From contig NZ_JAHZMP010000002.1 in the NCBI RefSeq assembly GCF_020748465.1, positions 124,001 to 188,000 on the forward strand: a stretch of DNA of 64,000 nucleotides, in the 5' to 3' direction. The position numbers and the translations under genes were made by a program. Position 1 is the first letter of the stretch; each line of letters starts with the position of its first letter. This document shows, piece by piece, positions 9,307 to 17,893 of this stretch. Source of the stretch: Terrisporobacter mayombei (lineage in GTDB: Bacteria; Bacillota; Clostridia; Peptostreptococcales; Peptostreptococcaceae). Under the pieces are notes generated by a model. That model did no database searches. It had not been told where the DNA came from and worked only from the letters and a program-made list of their open reading frames with translations.

Positions 9307-9450
9307 ATGATATGGAAAAAATATAAAAAATTGATTACTATATTCTTAATTGCTAATAAGTTTTCTAAAAGAAGAAATATGTTAATAATGTGTGTATTAG
9401 TAATGGGGGTTCCTAATATTAGCATAATTGCATACTCTATGGATAGATAG
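9307..9450 (+). CDS. possible small hydrophobic peptide gene
   Basis: A 47-codon frame, divergent from the AgrC/AgrA-like operon. It encodes a lysine-rich N-terminus (MIWKKYKKLIT), a KRR stretch, then a hydrophobic C-terminal half. This resembles small exported or signal peptides. It is followed by a terminator-like hairpin at 9606-9645, which supports a short transcript. Against it: no clear GGAGG site precedes the ATG. It does not match AgrD closely and no agrB is present. Treat as a candidate only. Confidence 0.3.
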   Translation: MIWKKYKKLITIFLIANKFSKRRNMLIMCVLVMGVPNISIIAYSMDR

Positions 9451-9605
9451 TTTATGAGTAATTAATTATGGGGATCATAAAAACTACTGATGAATTATTA
9501 ATGATATATGGGGATTAAAAATCAGATTCATTATTAGTTTATAGTTTTAAAATTTAGGGTGGCATGTTAATTCAAGGGGAATTACATGAACGGCCAATCA
9601 AAAGA

Positions 9606-9645
9606 GAGGGGCTATTGCAAATGGGGGTTAGCAATAGCTCCTTTT
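9606..9645 (+). terminator. terminator of a short leader or peptide transcript
   Basis: The stem GGGGCTATTGC pairs with GCAATAGCTCC around a 12-nt loop, followed by TTTT. The 9235-9751 interval has no other confident gene; it contains only the small frame at 9307, further tiny frames, and this hairpin. Confidence 0.6.
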
Positions 9646-9751
9646 AAGTTTCATAAAATTATATAAAGTATTTTGTAAGAATAAATTGTTTATAAGTTTA
9701 GCAAAATAAGTAATAAGTTTAGCAAAAGATTTGATTATAGGAGACAATAAA

Positions 9752-10210
9752 ATGAGCAAAGAAATAATAATTGGAATAATATTTGTAGTTGCTTTATTTG
9801 GTATATTCTCTTTTGGCACAAAGTATGTAGAAAATCCCCAACCACAAAAGATAGAAGAAAGAATTGAAGATAATTTACATTCAACTAATAAAAATGAACC
9901 TTTTGGATTTGAGTTGGTGTCTGAAAACAACAACGAAAAAGAAAAAGAGTTTTTAAATATTTATAGAGGCACTATAATAGAGTATTTAACCAATAATGGT
10001 GTAGAATTGGAAGACTTATGGATTGCAGTTTATTATGATGGACTAAATAAAGGAAAACCTCACATACTATTGAAAATAAGAACATATAATAACGAGGATA
10101 AAAAGAATCTTATTGAAAATTTGTTTGCCAAAGAAAACTTAGATATGTTGTTTAGTGGATCTAACTATGACGTAAGGCTAAGTAGCATAGATAACTACAA
10201 TACTAAATAA
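9752..10210 (+). CDS. hypothetical membrane-anchored protein
   Basis: 152 residues from the ATG at 9752, with AGGAG about 9 nt before it. An N-terminal hydrophobic stretch (residues 5-24) acts as a signal anchor, followed by a charged, Asn/Glu-rich segment and a compact C-terminal domain with alternating strands and helices. There is no lipobox cysteine, so it is a single-pass anchored protein with an extracytoplasmic domain. I do not recognise the family. It ends at a strong terminator, so it is probably monocistronic. Confidence 0.7.
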   Translation: MSKEIIIGIIFVVALFGIFSFGTKYVENPQPQKIEERIEDNLHSTNKNEPFGFELVSENNNEKEKEFLNIYRGTIIEYLTNNGVELEDLWIAVYYDGLNKGKPHILLKIRTYNNEDKKNLIENLFAKENLDMLFSGSNYDVRLSSIDNYNTK

Positions 10211-10221
10211 ATTTTAATTAA

Positions 10222-10260
10222 GCTATGTTTTTCTATATGAAAAACATAGCTTTTGTATTT
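10222..10260 (+). terminator. intrinsic terminator
   Basis: A 12-bp perfect stem, GCTATGTTTTTC with its complement, five-base loop, then TTTTGTATTTT. It follows the membrane-anchored protein gene. Confidence 0.8.
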
Positions 10261-10335
10261 TGTTAAAAAATTTGCAGCATTTTGCAGAAGTGGTATAATA
10301 AAATCGGCACTATAAATTATAAGGAGATTAAAAAT

Positions 10336-10794
10336 ATGTTAAAAGAGATAAGAATAGGGGAAAAATTTTCTTACTTAGAAAACGATTATAGATTATGCTG
10401 TATGGGTGAAGGAAATTTTGAAACTGCTGAAAAAACTCTGCAATATTTTTTAGGGATTTTAGAAGATGAAGAAAAAAGTAGGATAGGTTTTGATGAAAAT
10501 GACATAAATAGTGTTTTCAAAGCTTATGGAAAAAGAATTATTTACTTCTATGAAGATATGGATTTATATAGTGAAGAAAGAATAGAATTTGTAAAAGAGA
10601 TGAGAGCTAAGTTTCCAGAGTGTGTTATTCATATAGTAATGAGTAGTGGAGTAGAATGTAGCTTACATGATGTGCATGATAGATGTAAGGATATTATGGA
10701 ATTTAATGAGGAGCTTGGTGGAGAGATGTACTTACATAATGTTATAAATAAAAATATGGATGAAATATCTACAAAAATAGTTGTTGGTATGTAA
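10336..10794 (+). CDS. hypothetical cytosolic protein
   Basis: 152 residues. The ATG at 10336 follows AAGGAGAT at 10321-10328; the longer open frame from 10282 has no ribosome site. The sequence is acidic, soluble and without membrane segments. Two cysteines lie close together (RLCCMGEG), and a later VECSLHDVHDRC stretch contains a possible Cys/His cluster. I do not recognise the family and see no operon partner. Confidence 0.7.
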   Translation: MLKEIRIGEKFSYLENDYRLCCMGEGNFETAEKTLQYFLGILEDEEKSRIGFDENDINSVFKAYGKRIIYFYEDMDLYSEERIEFVKEMRAKFPECVIHIVMSSGVECSLHDVHDRCKDIMEFNEELGGEMYLHNVINKNMDEISTKIVVGM

Positions 10795-10815
10795 AAATAA
10801 TAATATGAAGATTTT

Positions 10816-10860
10816 GAAGGGGGTATTTGAAATAAATGCACCCTTCATATGGTAGAAATT
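10816..10860 (+). repeat. dispersed G-run/C-run hairpin, copy 1, with ATGGTAGAAATT box
   Basis: A hairpin GAAGGGGGTATTT...AATGCACCCTTC at 10816-10846, followed by ATGGTAGAAATT at 10849-10860. The same combination of hairpin plus box recurs at 50132-50183. Function unknown. Confidence 0.45.
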
Positions 10861-11015
10861 GTTGTTATGCTTTTTAAAATATTGGTTAAATTAATGTTAA
10901 AAACCACTCCTATTGATAAATATATGTTAAAAAATCAAGAAATTATAGACGGTTAGAATATAGAAATGTACAATTTCTTTTATTAACATAAATGAATTTT
11001 TAAGGGGGCTTTAAC

Positions 11016-12332
11016 ATGAAAAGGCAACAGAAGGATATCATTGTAGTTGGATTTGCACTATTCGCAATGTTTTTTGGAGCTGGAAATTTAATCTTTCCAC
11101 CATACCTTGGTGTAGTCAGCGGTAGTGGATGGATGACTGGTTTTACAGGCTTTATCATTGCAGACGTTGGATTAGCACTACTTGCAATAATGGCAGCGGC
11201 TAAGTGCCAAGGAGATATAACTAAAGTATTAGGAAGAGTTGGGAAAAGGTTATCATTTGTTCTAGCAACAGCAATAATGATTTGCCTAGGACCACTTTTA
11301 GCAATACCTAGAACAGGTGCAACAACATTTGAAATGGGAATACAACCAATTTTTAGTGGATTTAGTCCAATTATATTCTCAGTTTTATTCTTTGGTTTAA
11401 CACTTGTTCTTACAATAAAACCATCTAAAGTTGTAGACATTATAGGGCAATACTTAACACCAGCTTTGTTAATAGCATTAATATTTTTAATCATAATGGG
11501 TGTAGTATCACCACTAGGTGATTTAAATGAAGCACCAGTAATAAGCAATATATTCTCTGAAGGTATATCTCAAGGATACCAAACAATGGACCCATTAGGA
11601 GCAATAGCACTATCTGCAGTTGTAATTATTTCTCTTGGTCAAAAGGGATATACTGAAGAATCACAAAAAATAAAATTAACACTACAAGCAGGACTTGTAG
11701 CAGCCGTGGCTTTAGTTATAGTATATGGAGGTCTAACATATTTAGGTTCAACTGTTGCACATCAATTTGCAGGAGTTAACCCATCTGATATAAACCAGAC
11801 TTCATTAATAGTTAGTATAACAGAGCAATTATTAGGTAAACCAGGAAAAGTAGTTTTAGCAGTAATAGTTGGACTAGCATGTTTAACAACAGCTATAGGA
11901 CTTGTATCAGCAACAGCACAATACTTTACTAAACTAACTAAAGGTGCTATAAAATATGAAACTGTAGTAGTTGTTGTATGTATATTTAGTGCAGTAGTAT
12001 CTAACTTTGGTGTAAGTACTATAATAAAATTCTCAGCACCAATACTATCAGTTATTTACCCTGCAACAATTGTTTTAGTAATAATGACTTTATTTGGTCA
12101 CCAAATCAAAAATGATAATGCATTTAAAGGTGCAACTTATGTGGCATTAATTATAAGTATTCTTACAGTTGCAAATAATATGGGCCTTGAAATTGCATTT
12201 ATAAATAAATTACCGCTTAGTAGTTTAGGATTTAACTGGATTATTCCAGCAATCATAGGTGGTATTATAGGAAGCTTTATACCATATCATAACGATGATA
12301 AGGGATATGATAGAATTGATGACGCCTTATAA
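11016..12332 (+). CDS. brnQ: branched-chain amino acid carrier BrnQ
   Basis: 438 residues with the classic BrnQ N-terminus (GFALFAMFFGAGNLIFPPYLG) and about 12 membrane segments. It is a Na+- or H+-coupled carrier for leucine, isoleucine and valine. The ATG at 11016 is preceded by AAGGGGG. This is the more typical BrnQ of the two in the window. It stands alone between unknown genes with a terminator after it. I looked for a T-box or other leader in 10860-11010 and saw none. Confidence 0.93.
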   Translation: MKRQQKDIIVVGFALFAMFFGAGNLIFPPYLGVVSGSGWMTGFTGFIIADVGLALLAIMAAAKCQGDITKVLGRVGKRLSFVLATAIMICLGPLLAIPRTGATTFEMGIQPIFSGFSPIIFSVLFFGLTLVLTIKPSKVVDIIGQYLTPALLIALIFLIIMGVVSPLGDLNEAPVISNIFSEGISQGYQTMDPLGAIALSAVVIISLGQKGYTEESQKIKLTLQAGLVAAVALVIVYGGLTYLGSTVAHQFAGVNPSDINQTSLIVSITEQLLGKPGKVVLAVIVGLACLTTAIGLVSATAQYFTKLTKGAIKYETVVVVVCIFSAVVSNFGVSTIIKFSAPILSVIYPATIVLVIMTLFGHQIKNDNAFKGATYVALIISILTVANNMGLEIAFINKLPLSSLGFNWIIPAIIGGIIGSFIPYHNDDKGYDRIDDAL

Positions 12333-12355
12333 ATATTTTAATACTATACAATAAT

Positions 12356-12396
12356 AAAAAGTCTGAGGGATTTAATTTTCTCTTAGACTTTTTTAT
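12356..12396 (+). terminator. terminator after brnQ
   Basis: Inverted repeat AAAAAGTCT / AGACTTTTT with partial pairing inside (GAGGGA against TCTCTT), ending in a T-run. Confidence 0.75.
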
Positions 12397-12460
12397 TTAG
12401 AAATAAAATAGCATAAACTTAGTTGATTATGCATAAAAATCCAGTGACATTAATGGTTCT

Positions 12461-12490
12461 AAAGGGGGGCACAAAAATGTTACCCCCTTT
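12461..12490 (+). repeat. dispersed G-run/C-run hairpin, copy 2
   Basis: AAAGGGGGGCACAAAAATGT followed by TACCCCCTTT forms a G/C-clamped hairpin. Its core closely resembles the one at 50132-50164, which has the GGGGGG-TACACAAAAATGTGTA core. The rest of 12397-12618 holds nothing else I can identify. Confidence 0.4.
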
Positions 12491-12618
12491 GCATTGTAAG
12501 ATTGTATTGTGATAAATTATATAATGATTCTATTAAAACATATAGCTATCCAACGAAATCTTTAATATAATTAGCATATAAAATAGAAATATTTGTAAAG
12601 CAAGAAGGGATTGAGTAA

Positions 12619-13434
12619 ATGAAAAAAATAATAATGATATTAACTATATTATGTTTATTTGTTGTGGGATGTAGTAAGAAAGAAGATACTTCATCTTATG
12701 ATGAATATTTAGAAGAGGGGAAAACAGTAGCTGCAAACCAAGAGTATGATAAAGCAAAGAACTTCTTTAGTTTAGCAAAAGAAGAAAATAGTAATGAAGA
12801 AGAAGCCGATGCACTTTATAAGCAAACAAATAATTTAGTTGAAGCAATTGATTCTAAAGAGAAGAAACATTATGATGTTGCAATACAGTTATGCAGCTCA
12901 ATAGAAGAAATAAATAGTGAAAGTGACATAATAAAAAGTGCTGCAAAAGATTTAAAGAAAAAGTGTGAAAACTTAAAAAATAACCCTGATCAAGAAGAAA
13001 AAGAAGCAAAAAAAGAAAAGAAAAAAACAGCAAAAAATAAGGATAAAAAAGAAAACATAAAAGCTAAAAATATTAAAAGTGATTATAAAAATAAAGCTAA
13101 AAAGGCAGAGGATTTATTAGTTAAAGAAAATGGTATTTTTAGATATCAAGATGCATTAATAAATATTTTAAGATCTTATGATATGAATGATGTTGAAAGT
13201 GCAAAGGCAGTTTATGAGCTAAGTGATGAAATGTTAAATAATTTATATAAAGAGTTGAAAACAGATTTGGATAAGGATTCATTTAATAAGTTGAAAAAGG
13301 AACAGATTCAATGGCTTGATGAAAAAGTGGCAAAGGAGAAGGGCCTTAGTAAGGATAAACTTTTTATGTATCAAAGTCTTGCCACGATTACTCTTGATAG
13401 ATGTGAGAAGTTTAATGAAAGATATTATAAGTAA
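12619..13434 (+). CDS. lipoprotein with C-terminal LprI/DUF1311-like domain
   Basis: 271 residues. The signal sequence MKKIIMILTILCLFVVGC ends at a lipobox with Cys18, so the protein should be anchored to the outer face of the membrane. Residues 30-120 look like short TPR-type helices (YDKAKNFFSLAKEE). Residues 125-150 are very lysine-rich. The end (about 175-271) has the LprI pattern: spaced Leu-rich helices, QIQWLDEKVAKEKG, then ATITLDRCEKFNERYYK. LprI was linked to lysozyme inhibition in mycobacteria, but most members are uncharacterised. Confidence 0.75.
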   Translation: MKKIIMILTILCLFVVGCSKKEDTSSYDEYLEEGKTVAANQEYDKAKNFFSLAKEENSNEEEADALYKQTNNLVEAIDSKEKKHYDVAIQLCSSIEEINSESDIIKSAAKDLKKKCENLKNNPDQEEKEAKKEKKKTAKNKDKKENIKAKNIKSDYKNKAKKAEDLLVKENGIFRYQDALINILRSYDMNDVESAKAVYELSDEMLNNLYKELKTDLDKDSFNKLKKEQIQWLDEKVAKEKGLSKDKLFMYQSLATITLDRCEKFNERYYK

Positions 13435-13574
13435 GAATAGAAAATTATATTTCAGTTTTTGATATTTAACGTGAAGAAATTGATTTGAAATTTAATTAAA
13501 TTTAGTAAAAAATATTTACAAAATTTAATTTATAGCGTATAATCAGAACATAAATTCAAATTAAGTATAAAAAA

Positions 13575-13738
13575 GATAGAGGCGCGGTAGTTAATAGTAC
13601 TAGTAATGAGGAAAATCATAAAGATTTATTAGGAAAGGAAGTATCGCCGAAGTTGTATAACTGAAGCTAAAAGTTGTACGGCTGGGGATGCAGAGAATAT
13701 CTGTATCACTGTCACAAATTATTTTGTGGTGAGCTATC
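13575..13738 (+). promoter_or_regulatory. lysine riboswitch (L box)
   Basis: The leader carries the conserved L-box segments in order: AGAGGCGCGG, AGTAATGAGG, GGAAAGGAAGTATCGCCGAAG-like core (13632-13652), GCTGGGGATGCAG, ACTGTCACA and GTGGTGAGCTATC. The closing stem P1 is GATAG (13575-13579) with CTATC (13734-13738). It binds lysine and here precedes an intrinsic terminator at 13804 and an amino acid permease at 13993. So transcription of the permease should fall when lysine is plentiful. Confidence 0.92.
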
Positions 13739-13803
13739 ATTTAAGGGATAATATATATACCTAAATATACTATATTCATATTAGTTTATTTTTGTATTTA
13801 CGT

Positions 13804-13833
13804 AGCCTTGAGTGTTAAGCTCAAGGCTTTTTT
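13804..13833 (+). terminator. riboswitch expression-platform terminator
   Basis: A nine-base-pair stem AGCCTTGAG / CTCAAGGCT with a 7-nt loop and six Ts, 66 nt after the lysine aptamer. It is the expected off switch when lysine is bound. Confidence 0.88.
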
Positions 13834-13992
13834 AATTGTAAGGAAGTTGTGTGTTATCTGATCTATGGATAACTTATAATCTCCAACTTATTAACCTAAA
13901 CAAGGTTGTTGACAAAGTGATAGCAAAATGATACGCCAATCAAGCCAAGTAAATTTTTTATATGGGAATATTTATTGTAGAGGAGAGACATC

Positions 13993-15438
13993 ATGGGAGA
14001 AAACAAAAAAATTAAATTATGGGCATTAGTAATGCTTATATTTGTTCCTACTTTTAATTTTACTAACATCGCAAGTAATGCAGTATATTTAGGGGCAACT
14101 GCTATACCTTCATGGGTGATAGTATCTGTACTATATTTTTTACCACTTTGTGGAGTAATAGCTGAAATGGCATCTTTTAATAAAGACAAAGACGGCGGAA
14201 TTTATACTTGGGTAGAACAAGCAATAGGTGAAAAATGGGCCTTCATAAGTACATGGTCTTATTTTATAGGAATACTTTTCTATCTACAAATGGTTTTCTC
14301 AAGAATACCTGTAGCAGCATCATGGGCTTTACTTGGAAGAAATATATTTACTGATTCAAATGCTTATTTGTTGCCAATACTATCAATATTTATATGTATA
14401 GCTATGACATACATAGCAACAATAGGCGTAAGTAAATTCTCTAAGCTGGCTGATTTTGGAGGGAAATTTACTCTAGCAGCAACAGTAATATTTATAGTAA
14501 TGGCAGTAGTTGGATATTTTAACGGAACACCTTCTGCAACTGAATTTAGTGTAGAAACAGTTGTTCCAAAATTTAATGTAAGTTATTTCTCAACATTCTC
14601 CTGGTTACTATTTGCAGTATCAGGTTCAGAAGTTGCAGGAACTTATATAAAACAAACGGAAAATCCTAAAAAGACATTTCCAAAAGCAATGGTTATAGCA
14701 ACTATACTTATAGCATTATCATATATACTTGGTTCTGTGGCTGTACAATTAATAGCATCACCACAAGTTTTGGAAAGCGCTGGTATAAAAGATGCAGGGT
14801 ATGTGGTTTATAGTATAGTAGCAAATAACTTTGGAATAAATGGAAAAATAGTAGTTCAAATATATGCAGCAATATTCTTAGTAACATCAATAGCAGCTTA
14901 TATAATATGGATGGAGTCTCCAATAAGAGCTATGTTTGGAGAAGTTCCAAAGGGAACATTCCCAGAATTCTTAGTTAAGAAAAGAGAAGATGGAACATTA
15001 GTAAACGCACTATGGACTCAATGTGTGATATTAATAGTACTAATAGCTATACCGCTATTTGGACTAAAGTCTATAGATGCATTCTTTAAATTGTTAACAG
15101 ACTTATCAGCTTTAACAGTTGTTATACCTTATATAATTCTTATGTGTGCATATATGTCATTTAGAAAAAATAACAAAAATATTGATTTTAAATTCTTTAA
15201 ATCAAATGCACTTGCATACACTATGTCAGGGATAGCTTTAGTATTATCTTGTACAGGATTTTTAGGGGCAGGCCTTGACTATGTAATGGGATCTAGTGGA
15301 ACGGAAGCCATTTTACTAATAGTTAAAACTTATGGTGGACCATTAATTCTTATAGGTATGGGACTTGTTATTAGATTTATGTCACAAAAGTCTTATAATA
15401 AATCTAGTAGATTGGAAGATAAGAAAAGGGCTGTATAG
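13993..15438 (+). CDS. APC-family amino acid permease, probably lysine transporter
   Basis: 481 residues with about 12 membrane segments. APC-family signs are the opening TNIASNAVYLGATAIPSW, the GGIYTWVEQAIGEKWAF segment and the FAVSGSEVAGTYIKQTENPKKTFPKA segment. By sequence alone it resembles the glutamate/GABA-type and basic amino acid branches. The lysine riboswitch directly upstream argues that the substrate is lysine, or a compound whose import must stop when lysine is high. Start ATG 13993 follows AGGAGAG. A terminator follows the gene. Confidence 0.88.
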   Translation: MGENKKIKLWALVMLIFVPTFNFTNIASNAVYLGATAIPSWVIVSVLYFLPLCGVIAEMASFNKDKDGGIYTWVEQAIGEKWAFISTWSYFIGILFYLQMVFSRIPVAASWALLGRNIFTDSNAYLLPILSIFICIAMTYIATIGVSKFSKLADFGGKFTLAATVIFIVMAVVGYFNGTPSATEFSVETVVPKFNVSYFSTFSWLLFAVSGSEVAGTYIKQTENPKKTFPKAMVIATILIALSYILGSVAVQLIASPQVLESAGIKDAGYVVYSIVANNFGINGKIVVQIYAAIFLVTSIAAYIIWMESPIRAMFGEVPKGTFPEFLVKKREDGTLVNALWTQCVILIVLIAIPLFGLKSIDAFFKLLTDLSALTVVIPYIILMCAYMSFRKNNKNIDFKFFKSNALAYTMSGIALVLSCTGFLGAGLDYVMGSSGTEAILLIVKTYGGPLILIGMGLVIRFMSQKSYNKSSRLEDKKRAV

Positions 15439-15472
15439 GCTGTTTGATGAAAAATAAATAGTGATAATTGAA

Positions 15473-15510
15473 AGCGTGTATTTTCTTGTTGGGAAATACA
15501 TGCTTTTTTG
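15473..15510 (+). terminator. terminator after the permease
   Basis: AGCGTGTATTT pairs with AAATACATGCT (one G-T pair), then TTTTTT. Confidence 0.75.
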
Positions 15511-15597
15511 TTTTATAAAATCAGATTAAACTATTGATTTATATTTTATAAAAGATACAATTAATAATATAATAAATTTGTAATACTATTTTAAGCA

Positions 15598-15782
15598 ATT
15601 ATAGTTTTGTTATTATAAAATTATTTGAAAAAGTGATGTTATTATTGGAAATACTTAAGCATAGGTGGATGTTAATAAGTAAAAAAGTTGGATTTTCACA
15701 AGGTTTTATAGGTGATTTTCTATATATAAAAATAGTGTATAAGTTTACATGGTAGTAATTTAAATGATTTGAGTTTGGACGA
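15598..15782 (+). promoter_or_regulatory. leader of CRISPR array 1 (degenerate)
   Basis: AT-rich region upstream of array 1. It shares with the array 2 leader a block around 15603-15630 (GTTTTGTTATTATAAAATTA, versus GTTTTGTTACTACAAAATTA at 27339) and the leader end TTGGACGA directly before the first repeat. The final 27 nt also align with the leader ends of arrays 2 and 3, though more diverged. Confidence 0.6.
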
Positions 15783-15968
15783 GTAAAAGAGTAAGTTCCA
15801 TTAAAACAAGGATTGAAACAATATTTCATCGTGACCTTTGCTATTCCCCTTAGTGTGTAAAAGAGTAAGTTCCATTAAAACAAGGATTGAAACATTTTAT
15901 AATTTCTTATTTCAAATTCTATTATGTATATGTAAAAGAGCAACTTCTAATAAAACAAGGATTGAAAC
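15783..15968 (+). CRISPR. CRISPR array 1: 3 repeats, 2 spacers
   Basis: 37-nt repeats start at 15783, 15857 and 15932, with spacers of 37 and 38 nt. All end in CAAGGATTGAAAC, so the 3' end yields the usual AUUGAAAC-type crRNA handle and the array is read on the + strand. The first two repeats read GTAAAAGAGTAAGTTCC at the 5' end, a mix of the array 2 (GTAAAAGAGCAACTTCC) and array 3 (GTATAAGTGTAAGTTCC) types. The last repeat is array 2-like but decayed (CTTCTAAT). This looks like a short, old or little-used array. Confidence 0.93.
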
Positions 15969-16154
15969 TTTCTATCTATTTATTCAGCCATAGAACCAAA
16001 AGTCTATATAAAAGTAAGAAAATAACAACGTATTTCTAAAAGGTATTTGGATGTGTTAACACTTAAAATGAAAATATTGAATAGTTCATTTTTTAGATGT
16101 TGAAATTTGTGTTATATAGATAAAATTTTTATAGGAATATGAGAAGTTTAAATT

Positions 16155-16194
16155 AAAGAAGAAGTAAGGTGAGTTTATCTTACTTCTTCTTTTT
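16155..16194. terminator. bidirectional terminator
   Basis: A 14-bp perfect stem (AAAGAAGAAGTAAG and its complement) with a 10-nt loop and T-rich flanks on both strands. It separates array 1 from the convergent CARF-HEPN gene. The rest of 15969-16253 shows no gene. Confidence 0.75.
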
Positions 16195-16253
16195 AAATAT
16201 ATAAATTTGATTAAAAGTTATATAATAATCAAAAACAAAAATTTTTATTAAAG

Positions 16254-17606
16254 TTAATAAGACAAGTTAATATGATCTTTAATATCAATGAATTCATTGT
16301 AATATTCTTTTAGACTAAAACTTAGTTTAGTATAATCTGTAACATTAAGATCTTTATATCCAAAATGATTGATATCATTTCTTTTTTCCTTAATTTTTAA
16401 TACCAAATCACAGAAACTAGTGTTTTCTTTTAACATAGATACAGTATTTTTTATAAGCAAAATATCCTCTTCATTTTCAACATTAATTCTAAGCTGAGAA
16501 ACTTCTTTGTTAAGACCAACTAAAATTGTATTAGCAATATTTTCACGATAATATTTTTTATAGTTTTTTTCACTAAGATTAAGTTTATCACATATAAATG
16601 TTTTCAAGCTTTCATCCAGAGCAGTATAACCTTGTTGGTATAAACCATATCTAATACACCAGTTTACAGTTTCTATACCTATTTCAAAAGAAGGCTTGCC
16701 TATAAAAGGATTAATTATTTCTTTAACTATGTTAAAAAGATATTTAAGAGGCATAAAAGTCAAATTATTATTTAAAACATTAAGGTTATTGTATAAAGTA
16801 TTTGCAGCACGGCTAATAGATTTTAAATTAGTATTTTTCTTTACATCGGGGTTATCCATACCACGGCAAGTATTTATACATTGTGTAAAATTATCAAGAC
16901 TTTTAACAACATCATTTAAAGCTATTAAATTATTTTTTTCATCCTTTGAACCTTGCTTAAAAATTGTAGCCTTTTTATCTTTATATATATCATTGTATAA
17001 ATTAATGATTTGTGATGAATTACCAGTATTCATAAATGAGTTGATTGCATTTGTCCAATTTAACAATTCATAGTATATATTTAAGTTACAAATAGGTGAT
17101 TTTCTGATTTTTTCAGAATTAATTAATGGATCATCAATATTTTGTCCTAATTCAAATGCGCCATAATAAATACTATCTAAATTTATATTCTTGAAAAGTT
17201 TGAGATAGTTTAATGCAACTAAGATTTGTATTGGTATATTTCTTAAAGAATGTGTAATATCCAATACAATCTGAGAGTTATTATCAATAGAATTTATTGT
17301 GTTTTCAAATATACTCCATAGTTCTTCCTCTGTTTTACCTTCTGGTACTATAATCAACTCCGGAATTATACCTAATTTATCTAGGGCCTCTTTTAAATTA
17401 TTAGGTCTTTTTTCATTAAAATCAAAATTATCTCTTTTAGCTTTTTCAGTTAATAGAACTTTAACCTCAATATTATCATTTTCAGTGAAAAGTAGTTTTA
17501 TAAGTGCCTCTTGAACAAATTTACTTCTATATTCTTTATTATCTAAGTAATAATAACAATCTTTATAATATCCTGTACCTAGTACAGTTAAAAAAACTTT
17601 TTTCAT
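16254..17606 (-). CDS. CARF-HEPN ancillary RNase, Csx2/TM1812 family, paralog 1
   Basis: 450 residues from the ATG at 17606, preceded by GGAGGG. The N-terminal CARF domain opens KVFLTVLGTGYY and has the family signature LDITHSLRNIPI; it should bind cyclic oligoadenylate. The C-terminal HEPN domain carries R-x4-H in RNDINHFGY (Arg409, His414), the RNase active site. Such proteins are switched on by cOA made by Cas10 and degrade RNA non-specifically. It is divergent from cas10 across a 287-nt intergenic region. A second, clearly related protein is encoded at 25780. Confidence 0.88.
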   Translation of the reverse strand: MKKVFLTVLGTGYYKDCYYYLDNKEYRSKFVQEALIKLLFTENDNIEVKVLLTEKAKRDNFDFNEKRPNNLKEALDKLGIIPELIIVPEGKTEEELWSIFENTINSIDNNSQIVLDITHSLRNIPIQILVALNYLKLFKNINLDSIYYGAFELGQNIDDPLINSEKIRKSPICNLNIYYELLNWTNAINSFMNTGNSSQIINLYNDIYKDKKATIFKQGSKDEKNNLIALNDVVKSLDNFTQCINTCRGMDNPDVKKNTNLKSISRAANTLYNNLNVLNNNLTFMPLKYLFNIVKEIINPFIGKPSFEIGIETVNWCIRYGLYQQGYTALDESLKTFICDKLNLSEKNYKKYYRENIANTILVGLNKEVSQLRINVENEEDILLIKNTVSMLKENTSFCDLVLKIKEKRNDINHFGYKDLNVTDYTKLSFSLKEYYNEFIDIKDHINLSY

Positions 17607-17893
17607 AAAACCCTCCATATTATAATAATGCACATATATCTTTATATAAATATAGTTACATTATCATAATAACGATTAAAATATAATATCTTCAATATAT
17701 TAAAAAAAATATATAAAAAATTCTGATGTAATTTAAAATGCACTTTGTATATAGGTTTTTATTTTAGCCAAATCAATAATTGATATATAAGTTCGAAATA
17801 ACTATACTTAAAATAGCAATATCATTAGTTATATATTAAAATATTGTTCATTTGATATAAAACTAATGACAATTTTATCTAATAGGGGGAGTT
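17607..17893. promoter_or_regulatory. divergent promoter region between csx2-like gene and cas10
   Basis: A 287-nt, very AT-rich gap between two genes pointing away from each other. Both promoters must lie here, but no single -35/-10 pair stands out enough to name. No gene is visible. Confidence 0.5.

Noticed and set aside
9307..9450. Assignment of the small peptide as AgrD
   Set aside because: No cysteine/serine placement or conserved acidic tail typical of AgrD, and no agrB nearby; kept only as an unnamed candidate.
10860..11010. Possible T-box or amino acid leader before brnQ
   Set aside because: No T-box core sequence and no terminator/antiterminator pair could be found.
11000..11548. 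Long minus-strand frame inside brnQ
   Set aside because: Shadow of the brnQ coding strand; low-complexity peptide and no ribosome site.
15599..15829. Minus-strand 76-codon frame over the array 1 leader
   Set aside because: It runs through the first CRISPR repeat and the leader; no ribosome site and repeat-derived start of the peptide.
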